Below are positions 32,719-45,987 of a stretch of DNA of 64,000 nucleotides, piece after piece; positions within the stretch are counted from its first letter, which is position 1, and every line of letters starts with the position of its first letter. A program made the position numbers and the translations under genes. Source of the DNA: Omphiscola glabra (lineage: Eukaryota > Mollusca > Gastropoda > Lymnaeidae); assembly GCA_964017045.1 (NCBI GenBank), contig OZ024807.1, forward strand, positions 12,719,241-12,783,240, given 5' to 3'. The notes below the pieces were generated by a model. That model made no database searches. It saw nothing but the letters and a program-made list of their open reading frames with translations, and was not told the origin of the DNA.

Positions 32719-33601
32719 AACAATACCCATATCAAAGTCTTCAAGCCAGACCAAATGGCGATTATCATATCATATGATATACTGTTATTCCTTCATCCTT
32801 CACATCTTGTCACGGTGTCAACAGAAACAGAAAAGTTGCAAGAAAGAAATCATTGTTAAACCGAAAATTTCCTTTGACTATATTTCTAGTTGTCAAGTTG
32901 ATTTGATTGATTTTCAAAGTGATTCAAAGTGGTATCAAGATGTTTAATATTCTGGTATCAAGATGTCTCCTCATGAGCATCTTTGTTGGATGCAAAGTAA
33001 AGATTGGTTTAAGTACATCAAATCTACCTAAAGAAGTTTTATAGAACGTCCTGAGAGATTAAGACATACATGAGATTGTTGATTCAGTTTCCCAATATAC
33101 TATATAGGTAGTCTAAATTAACTCTACATAGAGAATTGTGTGGTAAGTTTCACCTGATAGATCTTTTTATTCTAAGATATAGGCTACGCAACTTATTTTA
33201 TGTAGATATATCAATAAACAAAAAGGTTATGCGATTTTCAATTTTGATGAAAATTAACAAAAAATTGTGATTATTTTTAGTTTTGAAAAAAGGACAATTT
33301 TTTTCTTTAATTATCAACAGAGAAGTTCAGTTATTAGTGTATAGCCTTCATAGTTTATAATATTTAAGTCCAATTTCTTTTAAGCAGCTAGACCATCCAT
33401 TCAAAAGTTGTAAAAGAAATTATAAAAAATACCAAGAATGCTGTTTAGTCGTATTTATTTTCTGACTGAAAAAGTGTAAAAATACTAAATTTTAAGAATT
33501 CATAAAATCTTTTGTCATTGACTTACAATGAAATATTATATATCAAATGGAAGAATATTTTAAGCAGCACAACATGCACTGAGACTTAATGATATCAAGA
33601 A
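32719..33601. other. No recognised gene
   Basis: AT-rich DNA with no frame or repeat that I can assign. Confidence 0.5.
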
Positions 33602-33888
33602 CGAAGTGGTTATTGGTACCCGGGTACCAGAATTGAGAGGTTGGGATTAAAAAACGATTTAAAATATTATTGTTGGGTTTGTAAGACCAAATGAGGTATC
33701 AAATAAAAGATAATTGAATGGACTATACGTCTGTAAACTTAGTTCTTCATTTTATCTAAAATAAACTACCACAAATGACATCCGAATAGCATTAGTCAAA
33801 ATGGACCCAGACACGCTGCGCCGCCATTCGCACCCAGGTACCATTAGACTCAATGCTATTCGGATGTCATTTGTGGTATTTTATTTGT
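33602..33888 (+). mobile_element. GGTACC-family foldback MITE, partial
   Basis: The left end is cgaagtggttattggtaccc. It then runs through agaattgagaggttggg to a central inverted repeat around acatccgaatagcatt. The far arm breaks off before reaching the second terminus. Related copies lie at 36996-37230 and 50513-50932. Confidence 0.8.
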
Positions 33889-34375
33889 ATATTTATTCCA
33901 ATCCACACAGAGGCTGGTGACCTTTGCGCTGTGAGGTGACGTAAATTCACACCTTGCGATACGGCCCGCTAGTCACAGGTCAAACCCCTCATCAATCAAA
34001 CAATTTAATAAATTGACAAGTAACAAAATAAATAAACTTAGTACTGGGCCTGAGGTCCGAGCAGGACAATTTTCTTTTTCAAAGATAACCCCAATAATAA
34101 TTATTGAATACCGAAATCCTATAAATCCTGTCGACTAAAATCTTAAAATAGATGTAATTATATGCACTCTAACGAAAGCCTCCGAAAGGTGAAACAGAGA
34201 AGCGACTCTACTTAACATTAACCTTTTTTTAAGGACTCAGCTATTAAAATCAAAAGAAGATAAAGTCAGATGTGTTAAATATTAACTAAAAGACTAATTA
34301 AAACAATAATTAATGCAGAGTATCATGAAAAGTTGCAATCTTTTTTCCATACCATCTCAAACATTTTTGCTATAG
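33889..34375. other. No recognised gene
   Basis: AT-rich DNA. It ends in a weak pyrimidine-rich acceptor (tttttgctatag) ahead of the tyrosine-rich frame. Confidence 0.45.
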
Positions 34376-34510
34376 TTGAAGAGCCTACCGGTCCTTCATC
34401 CGTGCAAACTCAAATGTATGAGCCAGTTGAAGACAATGCATGTTTTACTTCTAAACCACGTCACAGATCTGCAGATTATATATCTCAAAAGCACATGTGC
34501 TACACCAGTT
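34376..34510 (+). CDS. Orphan tyrosine-rich frame, possible cytoplasmic-tail exon
   Basis: After a possible acceptor, a frame compatible with phase 1 reads VEEPTGPSSVQTQMYEPVED, later RSADYISQKHMCYT, and stops at 34508-34510. Tyrosines sit in MYEPV, ADYIS and CYT contexts, as in signalling tails of membrane receptors. A second tyrosine-bearing stretch (PVEESTNYTFTLKDYI) follows one base out of frame, suggesting a frameshifted longer tail. No transmembrane exon was found nearby. It lies 14 kb downstream of Ig copy 1 on the same strand, so a link to that gene is possible but unproven. I do not recognise a specific family. Confidence 0.25.
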
Positions 34511-36995
34511 GAAGAATCAACCAATTACACATTTACATTAAAAGATTACATTTGTTGTTTCTGTTTGAAGGCGTCTGTGTGTAATATTAATGTTAATTGT
34601 GGTCAGAGTTTTTGTAGCGAAGGGTGATACGGTACCCATGGGTTGTATCCCATCAGCTGTAATCAGAAAAAAAATTATATATATACAAAATCGAAAAACT
34701 GCCAAAAGCAATCTTGATCAACAAGCTGGTAAAATGATGGCAAGATCTGACAATAAGTTCCATCCGATACGATTCTTCATTACTTTAATATTTTTGCTCT
34801 CATCATCGACGTGCAGGATGACGTCTATCGCTTGGGCACGAACAGCTTTTAATTTATGCCAGATCTCAGTTTTATCTGTGTAAGATGCCTTTATTGACAT
34901 TAGAATCAATTCCGATAGATACACAAATCTCTTTCAGAACAGCTGTAATTGTAACACAACAGTCAACTGGAACTGGACGAGGATTTGTTAAATGTGCATA
35001 CGTAACACCAAATATCAAATCTTTTTAGAAAGTCTTTTTTTTTTTTTTTTGTAAAATCCTATGTAAATCAAAATGTCATTCAAGTTGAGATTGTGCAATA
35101 AATTTTTTTAATTAAAAAGCCGTTTCGTACTTGACCAATATTTTATGTTCTTTGTGTGTTTATAAGTCTAATCCCTTTGTGTGATATTATATAGGTCTGA
35201 GTGGAAAGAAGTGGTGAGGCAAGCCGAACCCGCTACATGGGCTGAAACGCCACAGGGGTGGTTGGATGGATACAACATCTTTAGTTTTTAAGTATGTATT
35301 AAATTAAATCATATAGTAAATATATTTCCTAGAGGCTTTTTTTAAGAATAACATATTGTTTGCCTTCTTTTTTATTTATCATGATATAAATAATTCCGAA
35401 ACCGGTGAAAATAAACAACCCGTTTTCTATTTCAAAACCCAACAGTGGAAATCTGTTACATTTAACATCCTTAGCCAAGGTCACAGATCACCGTATATTG
35501 AGGCATGCATACATGGTTGTGCGGAGGGATCGAAGGGGACACTAGCCCCCAAGTGTCAACATAAGGGGGCTAAAATAGCGTATTTAAAATGACGACTATA
35601 GTGAATTAAACGATAAAATATCATGTACATCATAAAGATAATGGGCGCCAAAACCGTAATTTTTTTTCTGGGTGGCTTTTTTTTTTTGTTAGCGGGCACC
35701 ATTTTTAATCTTCGTCCTACACGCCGCTTTTCCTCGGCACTGCCGTCATGACACAAACGATAAATTGAAAATCTAATTTAAAAATAAACAAAATATTACG
35801 AAAACAGAACACACTAAATCATAGATTATTGTACCAGTTTAAGCAAGTATAAAGAGCTCTTAGCTCGACCACCCGCTGACGCCATTTCCTAATGTGATAT
35901 ATCAGTGCTAAACTATAGCGCATATTCGCTACATTTTCTTCAATTTGTGTTAAATGTTCGATTTTTAAGAAATGATTGCCTCGCTTGTATCCTGTACAGA
36001 GGGGATCATTTCCTTGTTTGTTTCTCTTACTTGTCTTTCAGTATTATAGTAAAAGTTTTGTTTTTTTCATTGCACATAATTTGTCAGTCGATGGTAGAAT
36101 ATTGTAGTTATTTACGTTCATACTTATACTGACAGTATTAAAATAAGCAAGACTGAGCAGTGTACTATTTTATCACAACAATCCATTGTCCCAGACAACT
36201 TTAAACTAGGGCAGAGCCTCGAAACACGAATCTTGAGCCAATCAGTCAGACATCATTTCCACGTACCGGTACATTTATTTCATTCATAAAAGCAAATAGA
36301 TATGATTGGTGGAAATCATCGAAATAAACCACATTGACGGCTCAGAATTGAAATGTGAATTGCACATGCCCATACACCAATGCGCAAATGGACAAAAAAG
36401 TTTTATTGTCATTCGCGTTTGCTGATTACAATCACATAAATGTTAGTTTAAATTGTATTGATTTTCGTTTTGAAACAATTTTTTATTGCGTATTTAATTT
36501 TTTCGCGGAACATTTGATGTGGCTTCGCAGAGCACCAGTGCTCCGTGGAACGCGGAGTGAGAACCTAGCGTTTAAGATCACATCACAAGCGTTATGCTGC
36601 TGAAATGTTATAATTAAAGCAATCGTAGTTTGAGTGGTATCATTTAGAAAAAGAGTCATGTGCTCAGCCCAAGACATATGATGAGGTGCAAATCCATTGT
36701 AGATCGTTGGTCCCGTCAGGGGCGTTACCACCAAAAAATTTAATGTTAATGTTACATTCATTGATTTTCTCTTGAAATTATTCAAACATAACCTTATACA
36801 CTCGAAGGTATACGATTTGCAACGCTCATTCCTCACTCTTGAACTTTATTTTTGACATTTCTTATTTTGTTTAGAATTTTGATAAGCAATTATTATTGTA
36901 AAGCAGAAGCAGCCATGGCGCCTCACATGTCACTGACAGAAGCGGCCCAGACAGTGTTTCTTTCAGACATTTTCCTCTTGGTGGCATTTTGAATT
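34511..36995. other. No recognised gene
   Basis: AT-rich DNA with short frames on both strands, none recognisable. A minus frame at 34718-34924 with a mixed, protein-like composition could be part of an old element, but I cannot name it. Confidence 0.45.
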
Positions 36996-37230
36996 CGAAG
37001 TGGCTATAGGTACACGGGTACCAGAATTGAGAGGTTGGGATTAAAAAACGATTTAAAATATTTTTGTTGGGTTTGTAAGACCAAATGAGGTATCAAATGA
37101 AAGATAATTGAATGGACTGTACGTTTGAAATGTTAATTCTACAGTTTTACTAAAATAAACTACCACAAATGACATCCGAATAGCATTGAGCTTAATGGTA
37201 CCCGGGTGCGAATGGCTGCGCTGCGTGTCC
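36996..37230 (+). mobile_element. GGTACC-family foldback MITE, truncated
   Basis: It starts cgaagtggctataggtacac and runs through the same agaattgagaggttggg and acatccgaatagcattg blocks as the other copies. It ends at the central ggtacccgggtgcgaatggc motif, just before LINE sequence. Confidence 0.8.
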
Positions 37231-37779
37231 TTGTCAATCAGAGCCCCCCAGACATTATGTCATCATGGAGACATGGCTTCATGGAGGTGGTGATGACTCA
37301 GCAATTAAAGACATGACCCCTGCTGATTTTTTTTTCTCTTTTCTCTACCGTCCTCGGTCTTCTGGTCAGAGTGGTGGGGGGTTGGCTGTGATCCAGCGAT
37401 CCTCCATTACTGTAAAACTGTGTAATGTGATGGCGTTCACTTCTTTTGACAGTTTAAACTTTGTGATTTCTCACGGCAAACAAACGGTACGAACTGTCGC
37501 TCTGTACAGACCTCCGCCTTCTGCGGCTAAAAATCTCAAAGACACCATGTTTCATGAAGAATTGTGAAAATTTGTAATCTCCATTATCAAAAAGAATCTT
37601 TTCATCGTAGGTGACTTTAACTTTCACCGAGATAATCCAGATTGCAGGCACGTTCGTCTTCTTGCGCAGTTGTTTGGCTCGGCTGATTTAGCTCAGCATG
37701 TTTCTGAACCAACTCATAGAGATGGGCATATCTTGGGCTGGGTTCTATCAAGATCCGACGAAGAGTTTGTAACACAACG

Positions 37780-38250
37780 AGTTAACGGTACTCAGTTACA
37801 TGACAGTATTATTTATTTCTATTCACGGTGGCGTAGTGATTTAATCATAGGATGAGAATAAAGAGAACTATAAATTTTTGTGGCGAATGAGAAATTCATG
37901 ATTTTGTGAGTAGGGCAGTACACGATTGTTAATCTGGCAGGATGGATGCCATGTTTTTACTAATATATTAATTCATGGATAAAATGATGTTAATAGTGTA
38001 GTATATTTCTTATATTGTAACTTCATCTGTTACATGGATTTAACTAATTCAAGAATTATATTTGTATCAATTATGTGAATAAAGAACTGTGTGATATATC
38101 GGACCTATTCAATTCTTGAGATGAGTGAGTAAGATTAAGGATGACAGAGGTAACAGAAAGAAAGGACCAGGGGCAAAAAGGAAGTATTATATAACATACT
38201 GAATATACAATGATATTCAGTAATGTTACAGAGTTATTTTTATTTCAGTC
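37780..38250. mobile_element. Unidentified insertion in the LINE
   Basis: About 470 bp interrupts the LINE between LSRSDEEF and SDHFLVWF coding segments. It contains tggcgtagtgatttaatc near its left end, which resembles an RNA polymerase III box A, so a tRNA-type SINE is possible. I saw no clear box B or target duplication. Confidence 0.4.
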
Positions 38251-38795
38251 TGTAAATGTGTACGATATTCTCTTCTCTGATCACTTTCTTGTGTGGTTTA
38301 CAACAAATATGGCTGTTGCTTAGAGGACGAACATTCAAGTGAGGAACTTAAAGAAGATGGATATGAATTATTTTTAGGAATAGTCCTTCTGGGACTCAGT
38401 TAGTGAAGTCACCGCCTAGTAAACTAGTCCAACTCTACAATCGGCATACTTTGTTAGTGACAGATATGATTCCCTTTGGTTCACTCCCACGGTTCGGAAA
38501 GCCAAGCTTGTTAGGCATCTAGCTGACAAGCGTTGGAAACGAAGTGGTCGTGAAGTGGACAAACAAACGTTTCGGAAAGCAAAGAACATGTATGTATAAG
38601 AGATCAGGCGCGATAAGTCTGAGCATGTTCAGTCTGTCCTTAGGGCAGCAGGTACTGACTTTCACAAGATGTTCTCTGTGGTGAATGATCCTCTTGAGAA
38701 GAAATCAGCACCCCCTTTTACTTGACATAAGCAGCGAGCAAGCTGCAGTTAAACTGAGCAAGCTATTAACTGATAAAATTGAAATAATCAGAAAG

Positions 38796-39078
38796 GGTTA
38801 CCGGAAATTTGATCGAAAGAAATTTTGTCGACAGAAAATTGATCGACGGAAAATTGTTCGAATCTTTTTTTCAGTTCAGACGTTAAAATTTTCGTCAAAT
38901 TCCATTTTGAACGCACTATATTATACAGTATAACAAAATAATGCGTTCAAAAAGAAATTTGACGCAAAATTTTAACGTGTAAACTAAAAAAAAGATTCGA
39001 CTAAATTTCCGTTCGATCAAATTTCCGTTGATCAATTTTACGTCGACGAAATTTCTTTCGATCAAATTTCCGGATACG
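38796..39078. mobile_element. CCGG-family palindromic MITE, complete
   Basis: A 283-bp palindromic element whose arms read ccggaaatttgatcgaaag from each end. It is flanked by a perfect 9-bp duplication ATCAGAAAG (38787-38795 and 39079-39087). The 9-bp duplication and long inverted repeats fit a Mutator-like MITE. It interrupts the LINE frame. Confidence 0.92.
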
Positions 39079-39440
39079 ATCAGAAAGAGCTTTATGGAAC
39101 GTAGTGATTTGTCTACAGTGGAGAAAGTCTTTGAAGGCAACCATCTAGAGGAATTCTTTCCAGTTTCCGATGAACATCTGCGACGATTCAGCATGGCATC
39201 TAAACCTATATCTTCCATTGATGACCCCATCCCAACCAAGATTGTTTTGGACTGTCTGGATATCTTGCATCCTGGACTGGTTAACATTGTGAATAGTAGC
39301 CTTCAGTCTGCCACGGTCACACGTCTCTTTAAGGTGACGATCTTTAAACCTCTGCTTTAAAAATGTGGCCTCGACCCAAATGACTGCAAGAATTTTCGCC
39401 CGGTCTCCAAACTGCCGTTTGTATCTAAAATTCTTGAGAA

Positions 39441-40720
39441 AGGTCTATACATTTTAAGGATTTTCAAAAATGGTTATTTTTATAAATCGTATATGAAATG
39501 CATAAGTATGTTTAAAAGACTTGAGTTCTTTACAAAAGACATATATTTATTAATGTGTCAATTTATCCGTGGGAAATTGTACAAAAATAAACTAAATGTA
39601 TATACATTTCCCAATAATCAATTTATTGAAATGTTTATTTGGAATTTCAAACAACTATAAATTTCTTCGGATAAATTTTAAAATGTCTCTTCGGTATACT
39701 TTACACAATCATATTTTTTTAACAAATCTATAAAATTTAGTGTTGAATTAACGATTTAGGAAGATTTTTTTTTTCTAAAATTAGTACATAAAATGGAATC
39801 GGCATGATAATTGAGACATGCTATTGTACACACAAAAAATTGTGTTTTTTTGTTGTTGTTTTTTTGGCTATCTGTTGTATTTTCATCTTTAAAAAATTAA
39901 TATAAAAAATACGTGCAGATAGGTGGGGGGGGGGGTATTTATTATTTTGATATTAATAAGAGAAAAGCTGTTGTGAATTAATTTAACATTTTTTTAAAAA
40001 ACTCTGTTATTCAGGAAACTGTCTTACAAAAGTAGTGCATCTAACGATTACGCATAAGCTTTCGTTTTAATGATAATTGTTGAAACTTGCACTATTTGTA
40101 TGGCCACGTTAAATTCTTTATTTTTAAAAAATAATATTTGTTTTAATTATCAATTTTTTTAAAGTTTTATTTTACATAGATCAACAAACATGGAATCGAG
40201 TAGGGCTACATTAAAAAGTATGCACATAACTATATTGTTTGAAGTATGAGGCCATACTTAGTTACTTTAAATCCTTATGAACTTTAAAGATCATGCTTTT
40301 ATGGTGAATTATACATTTAAACCGATTGAACATGTTAAATACTTAGCAAGAACTATATTAAAATTATAGACCTTTATATCGATGAAAAATTAGTTTAATA
40401 CCGTGTTATTAAAGTCTTTAAGCTTGTGAAATTGCAAAAGATAAATAAATAAAAATAGCGATATACGCGAACAATAGGATGAAAGCTTCGGCTTACAATT
40501 AGGAGCGGCCAATTTTCAAAACAGTACAATATTAATTTTATAATCGAATAGTGTCAGCCTGTAACTGTAACAAGATTAGACATAAATAGACGGAACAAAA
40601 ATCGGGTATAGCGATATTCCCCTGGTTCCACTAATTGTTACCGGTTTTTAAAGGCACCAGTTGTTATTCTTTTTAAAATGTTTTTAAAAATATCAATTTA
40701 GAGTTTTTTTAATAAAGTAT
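39441..40720. other. No recognised gene
   Basis: AT-rich DNA between the two LINE relics, with a G10 tract near 39924. Nothing was recognised. Confidence 0.5.
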
Positions 40721-40745
40721 ATTATTATTATTATTATTATTATTA
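40721..40745. repeat. (ATT)8 tail of the LINE
   Basis: A 25-bp ATT microsatellite directly after gcgctatataagaccac (minus strand), the conserved 3' end of this type of LINE. Confidence 0.9.
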
Positions 40746-42029
40746 GTGGTCTTATATAGCGCGGTACCCCAGCCTAGGGCTGGACTCACAGCGCTGCACA
40801 TAAACATATTAGCAAAAGAGACATATTGTGACATTTGATGTTACATTTATGTAATAAAGAACAGCTGTATAACAACAAAACAAAAACAAATGTATATTCA
40901 CCCCACACACACCAGAACTTTTACAGGTCAAGCCATGGACGGCAGCCAGAAGCATCGTTTAATCGGTCAGAGGGGGACTCAGTCGGAGTCGTAGAATTTA
41001 AAGATATGTGTTTTGATTGCAGTTTTGAAGGCCTGGGTGGTTGGTATGTTGCGGATGTGTAGTAGCAGAGAATTCCATTGTATGGAACGCAGAAAGAGAA
41101 AGATCGTTCACCATATGTTTTGGTGCGTGTCTTGGGAACGGAAAGAATACGCGTGTCTGCGGAGGAGCGAAGCTGTCGAAGGGGTGAATAGACAGAAAGA
41201 AGTTCGGTTAGATAGAAAGGGTAGGAATCTGAGAAAAAGTTGTGACTTAGGACAGACAACTTATAATCAGTGCATCCTTGTATAGGGAGCCAATGAAGTG
41301 AGTGGAGTAGTGGAGTGACGTGATCACGTTTTTTTTGCCTTTAGAACTAGCCTAGCAGCTGAGTGTTAAACCTTTTGTAGTTTTTCTATGAAGTGTTTTG
41401 GTGAACCCGACAGAAGATAGTTGCAATAGTCAAGACGAGAGAGAACAAGAGCACAGACTAGGGATTTTCTTGCGCTAACTGTGAGGTATTGGCGGGTGGA
41501 GCTGATCTGACGGATAGCGGTGTATGAAGAACGACAAAAGTAAGAGATATGTTTATCGAGAGACATGTTGTTAGACAGAATATAACTAAGATTCCTAGCG
41601 GAGGATTTAAACTGTAGTCGGAGTTACCGTCTTGACATGAAGGGGGAAGAGTTGAGGTAGAGGATGATTTGTGATTGTGAATAAGGAGTGCTTCAGTTTT
41701 GTTATCATTAAGTTTCAACTTGCTGAGTGTCATCCATGACTTGACATCAATAGTGATATAGGTTCCTTTTGGTTATAATTTATGGGGTTTTTGATGGGTA
41801 TTTTCATGGGTATCCCATGGGTTTTCTATGGGTATCCCATGGGTCGATCAAATATTTCTATGGGTTTTATAAAGGGGCGATAATCGATTAATTAGTTTGT
41901 TAAAATATATTTTCCATTGTAGCACAGTCGTGTTGTTGCATGGTGTGTATTTTATTGATTATTGCTTTGAATATTTTAATTTTAATAATTAAAGAAGCGA
42001 TTAAAATAAATTTGATTTTTATATTGTAA

Positions 42030-45000
42030 CTAGCGAGTACCCGGCATGCGTTGCAATGCCTCTCATCGAAATAAAGTGTCCGTGTTTTAATAATTTTTTT
42101 GTAAGTTCTTCTAATAAACACATTTTTTAACCGTCTGGTGCGTATTCGAATTAAATAGAAGGTTTTAAGAAGTGTCAGCAGACCACACGCAGCTGTCCGT
42201 GTGGGAAGCATGGATTTTCCAAATTTAGTCCCAAAACTTATAGCGATTGATCCCCCCATGCAATAGGTATGTTTGAAATTATATTTATATGGCTCATTTA
42301 TTACATATAAACAAATTTAGGGCCCCCGGCCCCAAAAGTAATATTGTGAAATATTTGTACTAAATCAGAAACCTATTTATTAAGTCACATATACAAAATG
42401 AAATGTCACAGTAATTCCACCCACTTATGCAATAGCTCTGCTTGACGTTATATTTACATAGCTCATATAAGAAAAAAAAAGAATTTAAAGCCCCCGGCCC
42501 AAAGCGGAATATTGTAAAATATTTGCACTTCTTTAGAAACCTAATGGGGGCCTGCACACAACAACTTACTGAAAGTTTATCGCATTCAGATGAATAGTAT
42601 AGAAACTCATACGGACATTATATTTAAATAGCTCATATTAGAAAGAAAAACTACTATAGGGCCCCGGTCCAAAACTGGTAATTCTTTGTAAAATGAATGG
42701 GTTTTGATATTCATGGATATACTTTTGTAAATGTACTTACGTTGTGTTAACGTCATTGATTTTCTTAATTCGTAAAATGAGAATATAGCATCTATTTTCA
42801 CAACAGTAATATCATTGGATTTAAAGATATAAAATTGTACACACCCTATTTCCTAACCCCCATATATATGTACCTAAGAAGGCAAATTATTTGTCAAATT
42901 TATTTTGTCAACTTCCCCCTCCCCCAAACAGAGTTTTAAAGAAATTAATAAAATCATCCACGGGATTGTAATCCACTTACTTACGCAAAAACAATTTTTT
43001 TGCATTTCAAATGCTTTGTTCTTATTTAAATGAGTGATAAGTGCATTAGTGGATGCTATTTGGATATGTAGTTTCGCTGCACTGATCGATTAAACGGCAT
43101 TTTCGTATTAAAAGTATATTTAAAGGTTAGGTTGTTGTTTTTTTAAATTTTATAAATTTATAAATTTCATAAATGTATATTTTTGGAAAGAATAAAAGAA
43201 AAAAATTATTAAACGTTAAAAATAAAAAGCAAAAATTTTATTTCATTTTTTAAATTGTAGCAATTTAAAAAGCAATCTATTATATTTATTAATTTTACTT
43301 TTAGGAAGGGGGAAATACATTATCAATTTTATTAGGCGCGGTTATTAAATCAGATAAATTTTTGCATTGAATAAATAGACAATTTGAGTTCTGACGTCAT
43401 TTGCGTTATTATTTAGAACAAATTAGTTTTACTTTTATTACGCAATATTTGGAACGTACTTAAAAAATGCACTAAAATCAACAGATGTTTTGGTTTCCCC
43501 GATAAATGTGATTAAATTACAGTGTAATTCTTTGATTATAATTTGTTTTACTAATTTTCATAACTTTCAACCACATATAAAATGTTTAAAATAGTTCCTT
43601 AGTTGTTACTCCAGATTTATTTGTAATTTATATTATTAATACTTAAAATTTTATTAAAATTAAAGCGAATATACAATATATTTTTCGCATTACCATTGAT
43701 TCGAGTTCCTTAAAATAATAGAATAAAACTATGATTGTTTTAAAAAATGGGAACGTATTTAAATCGTATCGGTTCTTTGTGAGTTACGGTCAGCATAGAT
43801 CATTCTTATATAATAGATGTATTACTACATCATTGCTATTCAAAATCACAACACATTTACAAAGCTATATCCGATTCTAAAATACGTCACAAAATTCAAG
43901 CTTATTTATAAAAACAACAAAAATACTCTCTACACTAAACATGCAAAAACGTGTTTTCTCTGCTCTTGCTACAAATTGATGTCTGTTGGCATTTGTTCAA
44001 GGGCGGTTGAGTTGATAGCTCAGTTTGAAATTATTTTGATAAAGTTTGTTAAAGAAAACAAAACGAATTTAAGGACATCGGCCCATGCGAAATATTGTAA
44101 AATGTTGTTCTAATTTAGAAACATTTGCGGGAGCGCACATATCAATTCACCAAAGTTTTTATCGCAATCGGATGAATGGTATAGGAATGCATACGATAAT
44201 TATATAGATAATAAATGGTGGAAAACGAATTAAGGCCCCCGGCCACAAACGGAATATTGTAGAATTGTTGTATTACTTCAGAAACCTACTTATTATATCA
44301 CAAAATTAAAAAAAGAGAAACATATTACCGAAGTTGTATCGCATTCAGATAAATGGTATAGGAGTGCATACGGATATTATTTTTTACAAAGCTCATATAA
44401 GAAAAATAACGATTTTGGGGCCAACGGCCAAAAACGGATTATTTTAAAAGTGTTGTAACTACTTCAGAAACCTAATTGCTATGTGACACACACAATTTAA
44501 TGTCGCTATTTGTATTTGATTAAAAATCTATCCATCCACACATTAGCTCTGTTTGAAATTGTATTTGTATAGCTCATATAGGAAAAATATAACATAGGGC
44601 CCCTGGCTCAAAAAAGAATATTTTAAACGGTTGTAATAATTTGAAAAGCTTTGCGGACTTGGGTAAAACATTTTACTAAAGTTTTATCGCATTCAGATAA
44701 ATGATATAGGAGCGCATACAGAAATTATTTTGTACAAAGCTCATATAAGAAAAAAAAAGAATTTGGGAACAACGGCTGAAAACGGAATATTTTAAAAGTA
44801 TTGTAATTACTCATTAACATGGGCGACCTTATGGACAACCTTTCAACAAAGTTTTGTTGCAATCGCATGAATGGTGTAGGAGCGCATACGGTTTGAAATT
44901 ATATTTATATTGCTCATATTGGAAAAATAGAACGTGGGGCCCCTGGCTCAAAACAGAATATTTTAAACGGTTGTAATAATTGGAAAAGCTTTGCGGGCGT

Positions 45001-45987
45001 GGGAAAAACATCTAACTAAAGTTTTATCGCATTCAGAAGAATGGTATAGGAGCGCATACCGAAATTATTTTGTACACAGCTCATATAAGAAAAAAAAGAA
45101 TTTGGGGCTAACGGCTGAAAACGGAATATTTTAAAAGTATTGTAATTACTTATTAACATGCGTAACTTTATGGACAACCTTTCAAAAACGTTTTGTTGCA
45201 ATCGCATGAATGGTGTAGGAGCGCATACGGTTTGAAACTATATTTATATAGCTCCTATAAGAAAAAACAAACATGGGGCCCCTGGCTCAAAACGGAATAT
45301 TTTAAAACGGTTGTAATAATTTAGAAACCTTTGTGGGCATGCTCGCAACATCTCGTCAAAGTTTTAGCGTATTCGAATAAATGGTGTAGGAGCGCAGATG
45401 AAATATATTGCTTACAAAGCTCATATAAGAAAAAAAACGATTTTGGGGCCAACGGCCAAAACGAAATATTTTAAAAGTGTTATAATGACGCAGTAAAATG
45501 CGCGAGCTTATGGAATACAACTCTCCAATGTTTTGTCGCAATCACCTCAATGGTGTAGGAGCGCATACGGTTTGAAATTATATTTATATAGCTCCTATAA
45601 GACAAAACGAACATGGGGCCTCTGGCTCAAAACGGAATATTTTAAAACGGTTATAATTATTTCCAAGCCTTTGTGAGCGTGCTTGCAACATTTTACCCAA
45701 GATTTAGCGCATTCAGACGAATGGTGTATGAGCGCAGACGGAAATATTTTTTTACAAAGCTCGTATAAGAAAAAAAACGAATGAAGGGCCAACGGCCGAA
45801 AACGAAATAATTGAAAAGTTTTTTAATGTCGCAGTTAAATGCCCAGGTAGGTGGCCAACAACTCACCAAAGTTTTGTTGCAATCGCATAAATTGTGTGGG
45901 AGCGCATATGAGACAAACAGACATACATACATACATACATACATACAGACATACATTCATACATTTATTTTTATATATATAGATAGA
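42030..45987 (-). mobile_element. Non-autonomous Helitron, copy 2 (inverted)
   Basis: A 3958-bp element on the minus strand. Its 5' TCTATCTATATATA starts at 45987. Its 3' hairpin and CTAG end at 42030, followed by T (complement of 42029). It is inserted between A and T of the foldback left arm; the right arm gives the uninterrupted site. It is nearly identical to copy 1, differing by scattered substitutions and small indels plus an extra TCTA at the 5' end. It is noncoding and carries the same 170-bp monomer array. Confidence 0.93.
44580..45915. repeat. 170-bp monomer array inside Helitron copy 2
   Basis: The marker gagcgc recurs at about 44710, 44880, 45050, 45219, 45390, 45559, 45730 and 45899, with spacings of 169-171 bp. 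It shows the same alternation of two monomer types as copy 1. Both copies have the same number of well-preserved monomers, so the array was already formed before the copies separated. Confidence 0.9.

Larger units (their letters stand above)
37237..39440 (+). pseudogene. CR1-like LINE, 5' and middle fragment
   Basis: The endonuclease part is recognisable as ETWLHGGGDDSAIKDMTPAD, later VALYRPPPSA, FIVGDFNFHRDNPDC and SEPTHRDGHILGWVLSRSD. After an insert, SDHFLVWFTTNMA follows. Beyond further decay come STVEKVFEGNHLEEFFPVSD, SSIDDPIPTKIVLDC and the start of RT (NDCKNFRPVSKLPFVSKILE), where similarity stops. The fragment contains stop codons and frameshifts, an unidentified insert (about 37780-38250) and a MITE (38796-39078). 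The 3' half of RT and the tail are missing. Confidence 0.85.

Noticed and set aside
42030..45987. Initial idea that the 4-kb inverted repeat pair forms the inverted ends of one giant DNA transposon (22-46 kb)
   Set aside because: Each arm has its own Helitron 5' and 3' termini, and an exact empty site for one arm exists in the foldback right arm, so they are two separate insertions.
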